Assembly: GCA_001657315.1 (NCBI GenBank)
Contig: LYSV01000002.1
Span: 45,347-109,346, forward strand
Direction: 5' to 3'
Length of the DNA: 64,000 bases
Source of the DNA: Flammeovirgaceae bacterium BBD 1991-12
GTDB lineage: Bacteria; Bacteroidota; Bacteroidia; Cytophagales; Cyclobacteriaceae
Part shown: one piece after another, positions 44,881 through 53,234 of the stretch
Numbering within the stretch: position 1 is the first letter of the stretch
Layout of the letters: every line of letters starts with the position of its first letter
Position numbers and translations under genes: made by a program
Notes under the pieces: generated by a model
Databases searched by the model: none
What the model saw: only the letters and a program-made list of their open reading frames with translations
Told to the model about the DNA's origin: nothing

Positions 44881-45393
44881 ATGAAGAAAGTAGAATTGAT
44901 CATCAAATACATACTGATCCTTTTATGGTCCGGATCCTGTACCTCTGAAGAAACTGCCGTTGATCTGTCAGAAACGGTTCAGTACAAAACGGAAAACGTT
45001 ATTTTGGTAGTAATAGATGGAATATATCGTGTTTATCCTCTTCAGGGTAGCAGGAAGATCAGTTTCTTTTTGTACAATGATCTTTTACTCCGGAGAATAA
45101 CCGATCGGTGGCGCTCGGCCATTTGGGACAGCAAGGATCGATCCTACAACAATTACCGCTACAAGAGCACGGAGCTTCTAGTTCAGAATCATGTAGGGTA
45201 CGGTTTTCACCTGCTTGTGGCCAGACGCATCATTATACAAAAAGCGGTGGGCGCAGGTATCTTCTACTCTTTGACGGATGGTGATGAGTTAACATCAGGG
45301 GCCCCGGAAATCGGGGATAACAATAGTAACGGATATGGCCCCGTAGGCTTTAGCTGGCAGGTCAAACTGGGATTTGGTTTTTTGCTGCTATGA
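44881..45393 (+). CDS. Small lipoprotein, possibly chimeric
   Basis: A 170-residue protein with a lipoprotein signal ending WSGSC. The segment ENVILVVIDG looks like the first strand of alkaline-phosphatase-superfamily enzymes, but nothing after it matches that fold. The remainder (RWRSAIWDSKDRSYNNYRYKS, GYGFHLLVARRIIIQKAVG, GFSWQVKLGFGFLLL) looks like the end of a small outer-membrane barrel. It may be a genuine short family or the product of a deletion joining two genes. Its stop overlaps the HD gene start by 4 bp (ATGA), so it is part of the glycosyltransferase operon. Confidence 0.5.
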   Translation: MKKVELIIKYILILLWSGSCTSEETAVDLSETVQYKTENVILVVIDGIYRVYPLQGSRKISFFLYNDLLLRRITDRWRSAIWDSKDRSYNNYRYKSTELLVQNHVGYGFHLLVARRIIIQKAVGAGIFYSLTDGDELTSGAPEIGDNNSNGYGPVGFSWQVKLGFGFLLL

Positions 45394-45989
45394 GTATTAC
45401 AGACAGGTCGGAAGATTATGTGATGAACATTTTTGAACGCGAGCTCCCCGAGAGTCTGTGCTTCCATGATCCGGATCATACAAAAGGAGTCGTCAGAGCT
45501 GTTCAAAAGATCGCACGTCATTTGTCCATAACGGAGGAAGAATTGGAAATACTGTCAGTAGCCGCATGGTTCCATGACGTGGGCTTTGTAGCCGGGTATC
45601 AGGATCATGAGCAGTTAAGTCAGAAAATAGCGGAGGATACCCTGAAAACATGGGGATATGACCCGCAAAAGATCCGACAGGTAAGCGCATGTATAGCTGC
45701 TACCGTGTTGCCGCAAAGACCGGCTAATCTGCTGGAGGAAATAATCTGCGATGCTGATCTCTATCATCTGGCTCAAAATGACTACTGGCAGAAGAATGAC
45801 AGACTCAGAAGAGAACTCACGTCATGTTTTGGACACGATCCCTCTCTGGAAAAGTGGTATTTCCATAACCTGATCTTCCTGAAGCAGCACCAGTACTTTA
45901 CAAGTTATGGCAGGGAGTACCTGGAACCGAAAAAACAGAAACACCTTGCTGAGAATATCAAAAAACTGGAAATCCTGATCTATCGATGA
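45390..45989 (+). CDS. HD-domain phosphohydrolase
   Basis: Metal-dependent phosphohydrolase of 199 residues. The HD signature is seen in CFHDPDHTKGVVRAVQKIA (first His) and SVAAWFHDVGFVAGYQDHE (His-Asp), with a further Asp in EEIICDADLYHLA. These make up the H...HD...D metal set. Such small HD proteins act on nucleotides or nucleotide signals, but the substrate here is unknown. It overlaps genes on both sides by 4 bp, which suggests translational coupling with the lipoprotein before it and the GT2 gene after it, and hints at a link to nucleotide-sugar or polyprenyl-phosphate turnover. Confidence 0.82.
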   Translation: MSITDRSEDYVMNIFERELPESLCFHDPDHTKGVVRAVQKIARHLSITEEELEILSVAAWFHDVGFVAGYQDHEQLSQKIAEDTLKTWGYDPQKIRQVSACIAATVLPQRPANLLEEIICDADLYHLAQNDYWQKNDRLRRELTSCFGHDPSLEKWYFHNLIFLKQHQYFTSYGREYLEPKKQKHLAENIKKLEILIYR

Positions 45990-46738
45990 CCGGAGAGCTG
46001 ACGATTATTGTTCCTGTATACAACGAAGAAGGATCATTGCCGGGATTCAAGGTGGAGATGGACAAATTCCTCGATGCCTCACCGATCCCTTCCCAGGTAC
46101 TGTTTGTTAATGACGGGTCTACGGACGGAAGTGTATCTATTATTCAGTCGATTTGCCGCCAGGACGACCGGTACGATCATATTTCGATGACCAAAAACTG
46201 TGGCCTCAGTACCGCAATAAAAGCGGGAATCGATTATATCAGTACACCCCTGACCGGCTACATTGATGCTGACCTTCAGACTTCTCCCTCTGATTTCCAC
46301 CGCTATCTTCCCTATCTGGACAGATATGCCATGGTAAATGGCATACGTGTAAAACGGCATGACGGACTTGTAAAACGACTCTCTTCAAGAATAGCCAATG
46401 CATTCCGTCGTTCGGTGATCCATGACGGAATAGCCGATACCTGCTGTCCGCTGAAGATCATCAGCAGTGACTATGCCAAAAAGATCCCCTTCTTTAAAGG
46501 TATGCACCGTTTCATACCTGCCCTTGTACAACTGCAGGGTGGAAAGGTAAAGCAGATCGATGTAAATCACTTTGAGCGGTTTGCCGGAACCCCTAAATAC
46601 CATTTTTGGAACAGACTTACCGGTCCCTTTATCGATACTATTGCCTTTATATGGATCCGAAAAAGATATATAAACTATGAGATCATGGACGAGATCATGA
46701 CCACCTCCTACAAAAGAAAGGACGCTGCCAGTGTCTGA
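45986..46738 (+). CDS. GT2 glycosyltransferase (polyprenyl-phosphate sugar transferase type)
   Basis: Cytoplasmic glycosyltransferase of 250 residues, similar to dolichol-phosphate-mannose synthase and ArnC. The GT-A fold starts ELTIIVPVYNEEGSLPGF. FVNDGSTDGSVSII supplies the nucleotide-sugar contact, and GYIDADLQTSPSD carries the metal-binding DxD equivalent. No C-terminal membrane helices of the ArnC type are evident. The predicted role is to load a sugar onto undecaprenyl phosphate for export. It overlaps the LAB_N gene that follows by 8 bp and the HD gene before it by 4 bp. The pairing with the ArnT-like gene at 47458 supports a lipid-linked sugar donor. Confidence 0.87.
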   Translation: MTGELTIIVPVYNEEGSLPGFKVEMDKFLDASPIPSQVLFVNDGSTDGSVSIIQSICRQDDRYDHISMTKNCGLSTAIKAGIDYISTPLTGYIDADLQTSPSDFHRYLPYLDRYAMVNGIRVKRHDGLVKRLSSRIANAFRRSVIHDGIADTCCPLKIISSDYAKKIPFFKGMHRFIPALVQLQGGKVKQIDVNHFERFAGTPKYHFWNRLTGPFIDTIAFIWIRKRYINYEIMDEIMTTSYKRKDAASV

Positions 46739-47399
46739 GTTTTGGGTTTATGGTGTCGGTTTTGGTGCCCAGTTACTTTTTTCAGCCCGCGCCCTGGTGC
46801 AGTGGCTGCGATCGGAAAAGGCTGGCCGGGTAATGTCACCTACGTTGTTCTGGCAACTGAGCCTGATGGCTTCCTTCCTTCTCATGGTCTACGGTATTCT
46901 GCGGCATGACCCGGTGATCATCTGTGGTCAGATAGTATCCTATTTCATCTATATCAGAAATCTTCAGTACAAAAATGCCTGGAGGTGGCTGCCCGTTTAC
47001 TTCAAGGCGGTGGTGCTGACCTTCCCTGCCGTAACCATTGCGTGGCTGGCTCTGGATGGGGACCATAACTGGAGGGCCGTATTAAATAATCCGGTCATTT
47101 CCACTGCCCTCCTGACGTGGGGAGGGGCAGGCCAGTTGATCTTTACCTTTCGGTTTGTTTACCAATGGTATCATTCCGAACGGCTGAAACGTTCTGTTTT
47201 GCCTGCGGGTTTCTGGGTTATCAGTCTGATAGGGTCCGTCATTATTATGACCTACGGGGTTTTTCGGGGAGACCCAGTTTTAACGATGGGCCAGGCATTT
47301 GGCTTTGTCATCTATATACGAAACCTCTGGCTCTGCTACAGGAATAATATTCCCCCGTCCGAAAATATCACATCTGTACAGCAAACTCCTGCCCGTTGA
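46731..47399 (+). CDS. Tandem LAB_N-domain membrane protein
   Basis: Integral membrane protein of 222 residues (GTG start, 8-bp overlap with GT2) made of two copies of the lipid-A-biosynthesis N-terminal domain. Copy one (about 1-75) has FGAQLLFSARALVQWLRSE, LFWQLSLMASFLLMVYG and DPVIICGQIVSYFIYIRNL. Copy two (about 125-212) repeats these as GAGQLIFTFRFVYQWYHSE, GFWVISLIGSVIIMTYG and DPVLTMGQAFGFVIYIRNL. The repeat is plain by eye. The domain is named from the lipid A disaccharide synthase gene but has no assigned chemistry. Its helix pattern resembles half-transporters, and its place between the GT2 and ArnT-like genes suggests a flippase role (inference). Confidence 0.85.
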   Translation: MSEFWVYGVGFGAQLLFSARALVQWLRSEKAGRVMSPTLFWQLSLMASFLLMVYGILRHDPVIICGQIVSYFIYIRNLQYKNAWRWLPVYFKAVVLTFPAVTIAWLALDGDHNWRAVLNNPVISTALLTWGGAGQLIFTFRFVYQWYHSERLKRSVLPAGFWVISLIGSVIIMTYGVFRGDPVLTMGQAFGFVIYIRNLWLCYRNNIPPSENITSVQQTPAR

Positions 47400-47457
47400 G
47401 GAAATATTGATGTCTGTTCCCATTCGATGAACTGCAAACGATAACTCTGAAAAAACT

Positions 47458-49089
47458 ATGACCATGAACATGAGGATCAAGGACCGTGCAGGACTTCTGG
47501 TTCTGCTCACGGTGGTTGGTATGATCCTGTTTTACAATCTTTCAGGCTGGGGAGTTACCGAAACCAGCGAAGCGCGCTATGCTGAGATAGCCCGGGAAAT
47601 GTACCGTTCAGGAGATTACATGCACCCCAGGTTACTGGGTATAGGTCACTATCACAAGCCGCCACTAACGTACTGGATCACGGCCATATCATACCATATC
47701 TTCGGCGTTAGCGCTTTTGCTGCACGTTTTTTTCTGCAATGCGCTGTTTTACTGCAGGCCATGCTGGTCTATGCCATAGGGATGGAGCTGCTCGGTCAGA
47801 AACGGACGGCTTTACTGGCGGCCATAACCTATCTGTCCTGCCCTGCGGTGATCATGGCTGCCCGCGCGTTGACCACCGATGCCTACCTGGCCACCTTCAT
47901 TATGGTAGCGATCTACGGCTGGATCAGGTACAGGAAGGGGTCGGGCGTTATATGGTTGTATCTCTTCTATTTGTTCCTTGGGGTGGGGTTTATGACCAAA
48001 GGGCCAGTGGTGTTCATCGTTCCGCTGGTGGTGGTGATATTCTACAATCGAATGGTGTATAAGGAAGCATCGGCTTTGTTTCACCATTTCGCCGGAGGAC
48101 TGCTGTTTCTTATGGTGGGCTTCACATGGTTTTTTCTCCTGTATCTTAAGGATGCCCGTTTTCTGGATTATTTTGTTTTTGATCATACGGTCAGGCGTTT
48201 TGCTACTGATACTTTCAGAAGGAGCAAACCCTTCTTTTTTTATTTATGGGTAGTGCCCCTTACCTCTTTCCCATGGATGATCATAATCCTGAAACCGCTG
48301 TTCCGGAAAATAAGGAACAACAGCGGAACAGCAGGTGTTCTTGCGGCATGGGTATTTATACCTTTGTTGTTCTTCAGCCTTTCCCGGTCAAAGCTGATCC
48401 TGTACGTGCTCCCGGTTTATCCGGGGATAGCCCTGGCAGCCACTAATTATTGGGCTTTTACTGACAACGGGAAAAGAAACCTGTGGCTGAAGATATCGGT
48501 CGTGTTCCAGCTACTGGCTATTGCCTTCCTCTTCCTGATGCCACATATTCAACCGGCGTTTAACTTTTCAATGCCTATGTTCATCCTGCTTTGTATTTAC
48601 TTCGGAGCAGTGGTCTTTTTCGTTCTCTCTCCTTTTTCCGGGAACTATTATAGTGTTCCGGTTTTGAGCCTTGCCTTCACCCTGTTCCTTACAGTTTATT
48701 CCAGCCATTTTCTCGGTGATAACGCCGCAAAGGTGAAAGACCTCAGGAGCGTGGCTCACTATATTAACCAGCTTCCCAATGCGGACCGGGTAATGGTCTA
48801 TAACCGGCTACTGCCATCGCTGGCCTTTCATCTGGACAAGGTGGTGGTCTCTCTGAATGATGGCAGCAGACACCTGAAACGTGAAACACAGTTTGAAACC
48901 ACACAGCATTGGAAAAAGAACCTCATGGATGTCAAAACGGAAAGAGATGCAATACAGCAAATAGTATCGGAAGGAAGCGTTCTGGTAGTGAGGGAAGGTC
49001 AGGTATTTTCACCGCAGGCACAATGGCTGGAATATTCCTTTCAGCGCTCCGTTGTGGTGGATGGCTGGAGATTGTATTATACTCTATAA
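47458..49089 (+). CDS. ArnT-like membrane glycosyltransferase (GT83/PMT family)
   Basis: Polytopic GT-C transferase of 543 residues that moves a sugar from a polyprenyl-phosphate carrier to lipid A or another envelope acceptor on the periplasmic side. The first periplasmic loop carries the conserved acidic block TETSEARYAEIAREM and the HKPPLTYWI motif characteristic of ArnT. About ten to twelve hydrophobic segments follow, and a C-terminal periplasmic domain (RVMVYNRLLPSLAFHLDK) ends the chain. It follows the LAB_N gene by 58 bp. Aminoarabinose-specific synthesis genes (arnA, arnB) are not in the window, so the sugar is unknown. Confidence 0.87.
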   Translation: MTMNMRIKDRAGLLVLLTVVGMILFYNLSGWGVTETSEARYAEIAREMYRSGDYMHPRLLGIGHYHKPPLTYWITAISYHIFGVSAFAARFFLQCAVLLQAMLVYAIGMELLGQKRTALLAAITYLSCPAVIMAARALTTDAYLATFIMVAIYGWIRYRKGSGVIWLYLFYLFLGVGFMTKGPVVFIVPLVVVIFYNRMVYKEASALFHHFAGGLLFLMVGFTWFFLLYLKDARFLDYFVFDHTVRRFATDTFRRSKPFFFYLWVVPLTSFPWMIIILKPLFRKIRNNSGTAGVLAAWVFIPLLFFSLSRSKLILYVLPVYPGIALAATNYWAFTDNGKRNLWLKISVVFQLLAIAFLFLMPHIQPAFNFSMPMFILLCIYFGAVVFFVLSPFSGNYYSVPVLSLAFTLFLTVYSSHFLGDNAAKVKDLRSVAHYINQLPNADRVMVYNRLLPSLAFHLDKVVVSLNDGSRHLKRETQFETTQHWKKNLMDVKTERDAIQQIVSEGSVLVVREGQVFSPQAQWLEYSFQRSVVVDGWRLYYTL

Positions 49090-49111
49090 CCCGAGGTTAT
49101 GTGAGGGTTAT
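49086..49111. terminator. Stem-loop at convergent gene ends
   Basis: ATAACCC and GGGTTAT, 7-bp arms with a 12-base loop, cover the stop of the ArnT-like gene and the stop of the minus-strand gene at 49108. Bidirectional terminator by position. Confidence 0.4.
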
Positions 49112-50115
49112 TTCTTCACCAGCTCATTTCTCAGATTGGCAATATAATAGTCAAGGGCATTTTGCCATTGTGTGGAAGAATCCCATTTCTTGCCTACAAA
49201 TACATTCCCCGAATAGATGTGTTTTATGTAAAACTTGTACACCGGAGTATGAATGTTGTTGGAATGAACCGTGAGCTGCCCGTCTCTTACCACTTCTGAG
49301 ATATAGTCTGTTTCTGCTTCAGTGATCTTGTATCCCAGCATTTGTTTCACGGACTTACCGGTGGAATTGACGTAATAGAGAATATACTGAAATCCTTTGG
49401 ATCGCAATTCCTTTTCCTGTACATCTTCAGCAATGAAATCGTAACGGAAGGGATAATTGCTCATGACAGCACTGATCTCAGCAGTATCCGCAAACATGGG
49501 CACGGCCAGGGTTTCGCTGGAAAAGTTCAGATCATAAAATTCATTTCTACGGCCCTTTATGGGGTTCAGCATCTCGCCAAACTCGGGCACTCCAAGTATT
49601 AAATGGTTTTCCTTTTCCAGTCCTGAGTTGGCAGCGGCACGGTAAAGGTCATTCAGAATGACACCCAGGTCGGTCCCCTTTTTTCTCCAGGCCGGCTGCC
49701 CCATTTTTATTAAATGCTGCCTGTCCTGCAGGTCCGTTACGATCACCTCATAGGTACCGGCATCTTCCAGAATAAAAACGGCATTTTTGACGTCCCGATC
49801 ATCAAAATGATCGAGGAAGTTTTCATACGTCTCCGGGCCACTGAAAATATCTTCAAGGTAATAATGGATCATACCGTCAATACCTGCCCTTTGGAGGTAG
49901 GGTTGTACCTTTTCGGCGATGGACTTCCAATCCCCACGGATATGGGCAGACGCCGGCCTTGGTGAAACCTTGTAGAGTACCGCTGTCTTTGTCTTAAGGA
50001 GTTGCTCAGGAAACGAACTGCTTTCCACAAGACTTTCCAGACGAGAGTATATGTCTGTCTCCTGTGGATGTCCGAAATGAAATGAAAGGATGAATAACCA
50101 GGAAAGGCCAGGCAT
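49108..50115 (-). CDS. Secreted protein of unknown function, 335 residues
   Basis: Family not recognised. The ATG at 50115 gives a signal peptide (MPGLSWLFILSFHFGHPQ); an upstream TTG at 50145 extends the frame. The mature part is mixed alpha/beta and acidic, with the phrases HYYLEDIFSGPETYENFLDHFD, YEVIVTDLQDRQHLIKMGQPAW and a repeated-looking C-terminus (YILYYVNSTGKSVKQMLGYK, YKFYIKHIYSGNVFVGKKWD). No catalytic motif or cofactor site is apparent. It stands alone between a convergent operon and the gap that precedes the VOC gene, so context gives no hint. Confidence 0.6.
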   Translation of the reverse strand: MPGLSWLFILSFHFGHPQETDIYSRLESLVESSSFPEQLLKTKTAVLYKVSPRPASAHIRGDWKSIAEKVQPYLQRAGIDGMIHYYLEDIFSGPETYENFLDHFDDRDVKNAVFILEDAGTYEVIVTDLQDRQHLIKMGQPAWRKKGTDLGVILNDLYRAAANSGLEKENHLILGVPEFGEMLNPIKGRRNEFYDLNFSSETLAVPMFADTAEISAVMSNYPFRYDFIAEDVQEKELRSKGFQYILYYVNSTGKSVKQMLGYKITEAETDYISEVVRDGQLTVHSNNIHTPVYKFYIKHIYSGNVFVGKKWDSSTQWQNALDYYIANLRNELVKK

Positions 50116-50419
50116 TTTTAATACGGATCTTTTACTCCAAACCAAATTTAACCAGTTTGATCAATAGAACAACAAACCATTTCAAGGGTTCTCAAGAATA
50201 ACAAATCGATCAAACTAATAAAAATCATACCATTACAATGTTATTGCCATCAGGTATTGACATGCTGTACCAACGCACTTTGCCTTGTTATTATTGCTAA
50301 GATCTATTGCCATTATGCGAGTTTGATCCGATCTGCTTAAAAGCATTGGTTATGATGCCCCTAAAAATGCTTTATCCCGTTAAGGCTTCCACTATTCCGG
50401 GTTCAGGCCAATAGCTACA
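50116..50419. other. Intergenic region with three AGTTTGATC words
   Basis: The 304-bp AT-rich gap has no gene that I can support. AGTTTGATC occurs at 50154-50162 and 50320-50328, and its exact complement GATCAAACT at 50208-50216. The first and second form an inverted pair around 45 bp. They could be sites for a regulator of the minus-strand gene at 50115. Confidence 0.3.
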
Positions 50420-50842
50420 TCAGTGAGCAAATACCTGGCTCATATCCCTGAAGGATTTGAATTCCAGGGCATTTCCACTGGGGTCCAGAAAAAACATAGT
50501 GGCCTGTTCACCCACCTCACCCTTAAAGCGAATATGGGGCTCTATAATAAATTCAATACCCTGTACCCTCAGGCGCTCAGCAAGTTCCTCCCATTGTTCC
50601 CACTCCAGAATGATCCCAAAGTGCCTTACAGGTACATTATCCCCATCCACATCACTGGTTTTTGACCGGCCGGTCTCCTCAGGCGCCAAATGGGCTACCA
50701 CCTGGTGCCCAAACATGTTGAAGTCTATCCAATGATCTGAGGAGCGGCCCGTGGAGCATCCCAGGGTTTCCTTGTAGAATTTTAACGCAGCATCCAGGTC
50801 ATCCACAGGAAAAGCCAGATGAAAAGGTTGGATCTTAGTCAT
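50420..50842 (-). CDS. VOC/glyoxalase-family protein
   Basis: A 140-residue vicinal-oxygen-chelate fold protein made of two beta-alpha-beta-beta-beta modules. With the ATG at 50842 it begins [20 protein letters not shown], the usual VOC start, with His8 as the first metal ligand. His74 (VRHFGIIL) and Glu127 ([12 protein letters not shown]) are the other probable ligands, and DPSGNxLEF is a family hallmark. An upstream in-frame region to 50908 reads as unrelated hydrophobic sequence. Members include glyoxalase I, dioxygenases and antibiotic-resistance proteins; the substrate here is unknown. It is divergent from the ECF gene at 50997. Confidence 0.88.
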   Translation of the reverse strand: MTKIQPFHLAFPVDDLDAALKFYKETLGCSTGRSSDHWIDFNMFGHQVVAHLAPEETGRSKTSDVDGDNVPVRHFGIILEWEQWEELAERLRVQGIEFIIEPHIRFKGEVGEQATMFFLDPSGNALEFKSFRDMSQVFAH

Positions 50843-50950
50843 ATGTTTGAAATTGATGTTTCGTAACTTGTGAAAAAGAAGTCCAAATATAAAAAAGAGG
50901 CCGGCCAAAGTGATGAAAACCGGTATTCAAAAATTTTTTTGTCAGACGGA

Positions 50951-50973
50951 AACCTGCAACTTTTCGGGTTGTC
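50951..50973 (+). promoter_or_regulatory. Candidate ECF promoter upstream of the second sigma gene
   Basis: AACC at 50951-50954 is followed by GTC at 50971-50973, which gives the same spacing as the site at 44727-44750. The preceding bases GGAAAC also fit the general ECF -35 pattern. The sigma start GTG at 50997 is 24 bp downstream, so the leader would be short. Inferred self-regulated promoter. Confidence 0.4.
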
Positions 50974-50996
50974 CTTAAGGTGAGGTCAAAATATCA

Positions 50997-51539
50997 GTGA
51001 AGTCCGGACAGCAGACAATACATAAATATCTGGTGCAGCGCAGCCAGCAGGGGGACAGGCAGGCCCAGAATGAGCTATACAAGCTGTATGTACAGGCTAT
51101 GTACAATATCTGCCGCCGGATGATGGGTGATGACGAGGAAGCCAGAGATGTATTGCAGGAGGCATTTGTTACCGCTTTTTCAATGATCCGTTCCTTGAAA
51201 CATGAAGTGACCTTCAGCGCCTGGCTGAAAAGGATCGTCATCAATCACTGTTTGAATGCTCTGAAGAAAAAACGTCTGATGACTGTGGATCTGAAGGAAA
51301 GTGATGATTTCACGGAAGAAAGTAATGAGGATCCAGATTTCAGGGAGTACAGGGTCAGGCGTATTATGGCAGCCATTGACAAAATATCCGATGGATGCAA
51401 AACAGTTCTCAATCTTTATCTTTTTGAGGGCTATGACCATAAGGAAATAGGACAGATACTGGGAATAACAGAAGCGACCTCCAAGGCCCAGTATAGCAAG
51501 GCAAAGAGTAAAATCAGGAAGCTATTAAATGTCAACTGA
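50997..51539 (+). CDS. ECF-type RNA polymerase sigma factor
   Basis: A 180-residue ECF sigma factor starting at GTG. Region 2 includes AQNELYKLYVQAMYNICRRM and DEEARDVLQEAFVTAF, and region 4 includes GCKTVLNLYLFEGYDHKEIG and ILGITEATSKAQYSKAKSK, the promoter -35 reader. A short acidic linker (DDFTEESNEDPDF) joins them. The 3' end overlaps the next gene, its probable anti-sigma factor, by 11 bp. With the DUF4097 and barrel genes downstream it likely forms an envelope-response operon that includes its own regulator. Confidence 0.94.
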   Translation: MKSGQQTIHKYLVQRSQQGDRQAQNELYKLYVQAMYNICRRMMGDDEEARDVLQEAFVTAFSMIRSLKHEVTFSAWLKRIVINHCLNALKKKRLMTVDLKESDDFTEESNEDPDFREYRVRRIMAAIDKISDGCKTVLNLYLFEGYDHKEIGQILGITEATSKAQYSKAKSKIRKLLNVN

Positions 51540-52071
51540 AATGGAAAGGGATGAGTTAAAACATCGTGTCGAGGCGGAAAGGAATGAATTTGAGATCTAT
51601 CATGTAGATGCTGAGGAGCTTTGGTCGAAGATCGATCATGACCTGAGCAAAACCAGGAGGATGCACTCCCTGAGGTGGATCAGCCGCGTGGCTGCGGCAG
51701 TGGTCATTGGGTTTGGGATTACCTGGCTGGCCAGTATTTATACCTCGGACCCATGGTCCAATGGTGTTGCCCTCAGCGATCTTTCACCTGAGCTGGCCGA
51801 AACGGAGTTCTTCTATCTGCAGCAGGTGGCAGAAAAAATGCAGATGATCCAGGCCAGTGATCAGGCATTGGATCCTGAGGTGCTGGACAACCTTGCCGTG
51901 CTGGACAGTGCTTATCAGGAGCTGAAAATGGATTTGAAGGACAATATAGACAATGAAGAAGTGGTCAATGCCATGATCACCAACTACAGGATCAGGTTGC
52001 AGATACTTGAACAAATATTAAGGGAAATAAAAGAACATAACAATGAAGGCGGCAATGAGATCAGTATTTAG
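51529..52071 (+). CDS. Membrane anti-sigma factor
   Basis: A 180-residue single-pass membrane protein. A charged cytoplasmic part (residues 1-48; HVDAEELWSKIDHDLSKTRR) should bind the sigma factor. One transmembrane segment lies near 52-66 (VAAAVVIGFGITWLASIY) and an acidic periplasmic helix-rich domain follows. No zinc-binding HxxxCxxC motif is visible, so it is not of the ZAS type. It overlaps the sigma gene by 11 bp and the next gene by 29 bp. Assignment rests on gene order and topology. Release of the sigma factor, by proteolysis or binding, would depend on the periplasmic part. Confidence 0.8.
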   Translation: MSTEMERDELKHRVEAERNEFEIYHVDAEELWSKIDHDLSKTRRMHSLRWISRVAAAVVIGFGITWLASIYTSDPWSNGVALSDLSPELAETEFFYLQQVAEKMQMIQASDQALDPEVLDNLAVLDSAYQELKMDLKDNIDNEEVVNAMITNYRIRLQILEQILREIKEHNNEGGNEISI

Positions 52072-53188
52072 TATTATTCTGTTCGTCTCAGTGACCGGCT
52101 TGCTGGCGGGACCCAAACCCGGCAGTGATACCAAACTGACCAAATCCGTAGACCGGTCTTTCCAGGTGGCCTCCAACAGTCACTTTGAACTGGTGAACAA
52201 GTACGGGCAGGTCATCATCAATACCTGGGACAAGGATTCGATCCAAATGAATGTGACCATTACCGCCTATGGTAAGGACTACAACGATGCGGAAAAATTA
52301 CTTGAGCGTGTTGATATCGACTTCCGGCAGACGGGACAGTATCTCACAGCAGAAACCTTGCTGGACAGGAGATCCGGCTTTTTCAAGGAGCTCTGGAACA
52401 ACATTTCGGATTACTCCAAAACACTGCTCAGCAAAACCAAGCTGGAAATAGACTATCAGGTGTACATGCCTGCCACTGTTAATCTGGAGATCGAAAACAA
52501 GTTTGGTGATGTATACCTGAGTGAGATCGAATCCAAATGTGACATCAACATAATGCATGGCAATCTCAGGGCCAATCGCATTCACAAGAATTCTTCAATA
52601 GAAGTAGCCTATGGAGATGTGAAGATCAAGGAGCTGGCATCCGGCCGCCTGACACTGAAAACGGTAGAAGGCGATATTCTGGAATTGGGTGAAGTGCAAT
52701 TGAAAAGCAGCAGCTCCAGTGTTTACATCAAAAAGGCGGACAAGATAGAGGTGGACTCCAGAAGTGATAAAAATCTGCGGTTTGACGAGATCAACCGTCT
52801 TACAGGCAAAGGATTGTTCTCCAAATTCGAGATCGCGAATCTTGTAAAAAGCATGGATATGGACATGAACTATGGAGAAATAAATGCAGCAGGTATACCC
52901 TTTAGCTTCTCCCGGATAGATATGGACGCCAAAAATACGGATATCATGTTAAAATTTGATCCGGGTACGTATCTGGAGGTAGACATTCAGGCTAAGGAAG
53001 AGGAGTTGTCGCTTCCCGGTGACGGTACAACTGTTTCCAGAGAATATACCGATGACAAGGAAAGATTTGTACATGTGCGGGGCACCATAGGTGACAAGAA
53101 TAACTACCCGGGATATGTCTACATCAACTCGTCTGGGGGAGAGGTGACACTGGAAGTATCGGGGCTGCGCCATTCCGTGAACAAGTAA
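52043..53188 (+). CDS. DUF4097-type secreted beta-helix-like protein
   Basis: A 381-residue secreted protein with a signal peptide (SVFSIILFVSVTGLLAG); an ATG at 52055 is an alternative start. The body has short repeating strands, as in SHFELVNKYGQVIINTWDKD, LEIENKFGDVYLSEIESKCD and IEVAYGDVKIKEL. The pattern NKxGxVxI(N/x)xW is the core of DUF4097, a family thought to form a right-handed beta-helix. Proteins of this kind often follow ECF sigma/anti-sigma pairs in Bacteroidota. The role is not known; envelope surveillance or adhesion is possible. It overlaps the anti-sigma gene by 29 bp, which supports one transcript. Confidence 0.8.
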   Translation: MKAAMRSVFSIILFVSVTGLLAGPKPGSDTKLTKSVDRSFQVASNSHFELVNKYGQVIINTWDKDSIQMNVTITAYGKDYNDAEKLLERVDIDFRQTGQYLTAETLLDRRSGFFKELWNNISDYSKTLLSKTKLEIDYQVYMPATVNLEIENKFGDVYLSEIESKCDINIMHGNLRANRIHKNSSIEVAYGDVKIKELASGRLTLKTVEGDILELGEVQLKSSSSSVYIKKADKIEVDSRSDKNLRFDEINRLTGKGLFSKFEIANLVKSMDMDMNYGEINAAGIPFSFSRIDMDAKNTDIMLKFDPGTYLEVDIQAKEEELSLPGDGTTVSREYTDDKERFVHVRGTIGDKNNYPGYVYINSSGGEVTLEVSGLRHSVNK

Positions 53189-53234
53189 AGAATATGAAAC
53201 AAAGTATAGAACCCTCATTAAACCATTTTAAATC

